Source: Branchiostoma floridae
Taxonomy: Eukaryota > Chordata > Leptocardii > Amphioxiformes > Branchiostomatidae
Assembly (NCBI RefSeq): GCF_000003815.2
Contig: NC_049980.1
Coordinates: 19,759,743 to 19,823,742, forward strand
Direction: 5' to 3'
DNA: 64,000 bases
The notes below the pieces were generated by a model. It was given only the letters and a program-made list of their open reading frames with translations, ran no database searches and was not told where the DNA came from. The position numbers were made by a program, and so were the translations under genes. Position 1 is the first letter of the stretch, and every line of letters begins with the position of its first letter. Positions 62,481 through 64,000 of this stretch are shown here, piece after piece.

Positions 62481-64000
62481 CCTTTAACACAATATCTTGG
62501 AAGGAATTATAATCAACTTCCTCAGTTGCAATTGTCCCTTTGTTCTGCGAAAAGTGACACACAAATGTTTTTGACCATGCACAAATAAGTCTAGCAACAA
62601 TGTGTTGAAAGAGCACAGCCTTTGTGATTGCGTAGATCACTTAATTGATCATTCATGTTGAATCGAACTATCATTTAATATCCCTGCACTCCTGTTCACA
62701 ATGACCCCTACACCAAGGTCACACATGTATCCATGTGCCCTGTCACCTGTTACCCCTGACAACAGCTGCCACCTGCTGGTATGCCATTGGTCAGTCATTT
62801 AAGGCTTGATCCTCTAACAGAGTAAGGAATCATGTGCAGTTTATGACATTAGAAGATTCTCTGTCTCAGCATTGTGCACATGTGTTTGATGCTGGTCAGG
62901 AGTGAGGCTCTATGTTGCCATGGTAACATGGGGTATCCTGCAATGTGACCTGTTGTCTGCAGTTGTTTTTCCAGGGGGTACATCTGCTGTTTGGTTAACT
63001 TTTGGCCCATTAGGACATGCATGTCATAACGAGAGAGAGAGAGACCATGCCTCACAAGTAGAGAAAAGGTGCAATCACTGGTCATTCATTTGTGAGTGTT
63101 CAAATAACCAAAATAAAATCTATGCCTACTTTGACTATGTTTTTTAAATTCAGAAACAAGTCTTATACAGTATACTTTGTGCAGGGTTTTCTAAAGGGGT
63201 GTTGCATAGTGCAAGTGTGATGCCATTATGACAATACATCTGTCACTATAAATCTCTATGGGGAAGGGGAGACATCTCTTTTTGTACTCCATTGCAAGTA
63301 TGAACCTTGAAATCTAGCTTTTAAATATATGTAGATCAGGTTGCCCGCTGGGTTGCCTCATCCAAAAGCTAGGTTGCCCTGGACATTTCAGGTGGCCACA
63401 GGTTCAAGACTAATAATCTCGAGCTCTACAAGTAAATTACAATACTTCAAGATTTTCAGCCATTTATTGTAATGTTGCATATTTAACATTGACTTCAGAT
63501 AAATATTCTTTATGGTAATTTAGAAAATTCACACAGTTGATAAATTCCTGTATGAGGTCAAAACGTAACGCTTTGGTATGCGCATGGCCTGAACGTGCCT
63601 ACCCTGTAATGGGCCTGTTTTTTCGTTAAGATGAATTTTTGACATTTTCATCAATTATATTCTACCATGACTGCAGGTAATGATGATGAAACAATGGAGG
63701 TTGTTAACATAAAATGTGAGAGGCCCGTTGACCAAGCACCCCGTGGATTTATTCTGACAGTTGCATAATGACTAATGCAAAGTTTTTTTCTCTGTAGCTC
63801 AGTTCAGTCAAGGACACCACAATATTGAAACAATGCTTGTTCATAGAACCATGTGTTGGTAAGAAACTGCTGCAAAGAGAACAAAAAAAGAACTTTGTTA
63901 CAAATAGCCAGGGGCATCAGTTGTAGTAATTAACAACATCAGGTTGAAGTCTCAGAAAGTTAGACAAGAGCCATGGCAATTATGGTACCAAACAAGAAAA
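62481..64000. other. no recognised feature
   Basis: No exon, repeat with defined ends or RNA gene was recognised. A short (GA)n run lies at about 63031-63042. Confidence 0.4.

Noticed and set aside
1-64000. CRISPR arrays, operons, tRNA or rRNA genes
   Set aside because: The sequence is eukaryotic; no spaced identical repeats of CRISPR type or rRNA-like sequence were seen, and no tRNA was recognised by eye.

Overview
The window is animal nuclear DNA. Genes are split by GT..AG introns, the intervals between them are long and AT-rich, there are two assembly gaps (1028-1127 and 3275-4208), and small DNA transposons with terminal inverted repeats are common. The gene set (ERI2, HNRNPM, COX5A, a kelch protein, a tetraspanin, LRRC28 and a metazoan copy of the bacterial-type tRNA 2-selenouridine synthase) suggests an invertebrate deuterostome. 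A cephalochordate (amphioxus, Branchiostoma) is the best guess; this rests on gene content and style, not on a search.

Layout. 1386-4536 (+) is a tRNA 2-selenouridine synthase-like gene (rhodanese plus P-loop), part of it lost in the larger gap, with an in-frame TGA inside its conserved C-terminal region. 5001-7238 (-) is ERI2, a DEDDh 3'-5' exonuclease with a GRF zinc finger, convergent with the first gene. 8980-19683 (+) is an hnRNP M-like gene: 18 exons, three RRMs, and a Gly/Met-rich linker built from interchangeable same-phase exons. A 5.5 kb stretch without a recognised gene follows, with one small hAT-like element. 26214-28337 (-) is COX5A, with a 595 bp long-TIR element 60 bp after its stop codon. 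COX5A shares a 456 bp divergent promoter interval with a kelch-repeat gene starting at 28794 (+).

The kelch gene has six exons for the propeller and then three separate candidate terminal exons (37217-37401, 45007-45194, 49131-49318). All three are in the same splice phase, nearly equal in length and unrelated over most of their sequence, yet all end in (V/I)PGM(V/M)-stop. Their introns hold an intronless tetraspanin on the opposite strand (39916-40743) and several foldback elements. 52255-57872 (+) is LRRC28. 60945-62477 (-) is the 5'-truncated 3' half of a non-LTR retrotransposon with an R2-type restriction-like endonuclease. The last 1.5 kb shows nothing recognisable.

The genes look like unrelated housekeeping neighbours rather than a pathway: RNA processing (ERI2, hnRNP M, tRNA modification), respiration (COX5A), membrane organisation (tetraspanin) and two protein-interaction scaffolds (kelch, LRRC28). 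The points most worth pursuing are the TGA in the selenouridine synthase gene, the convergent kelch tails, the exon cassette in hnRNP M, and two 8-bp palindromes (TAACGTTA, TACATGTA) that recur far more often than base composition predicts.
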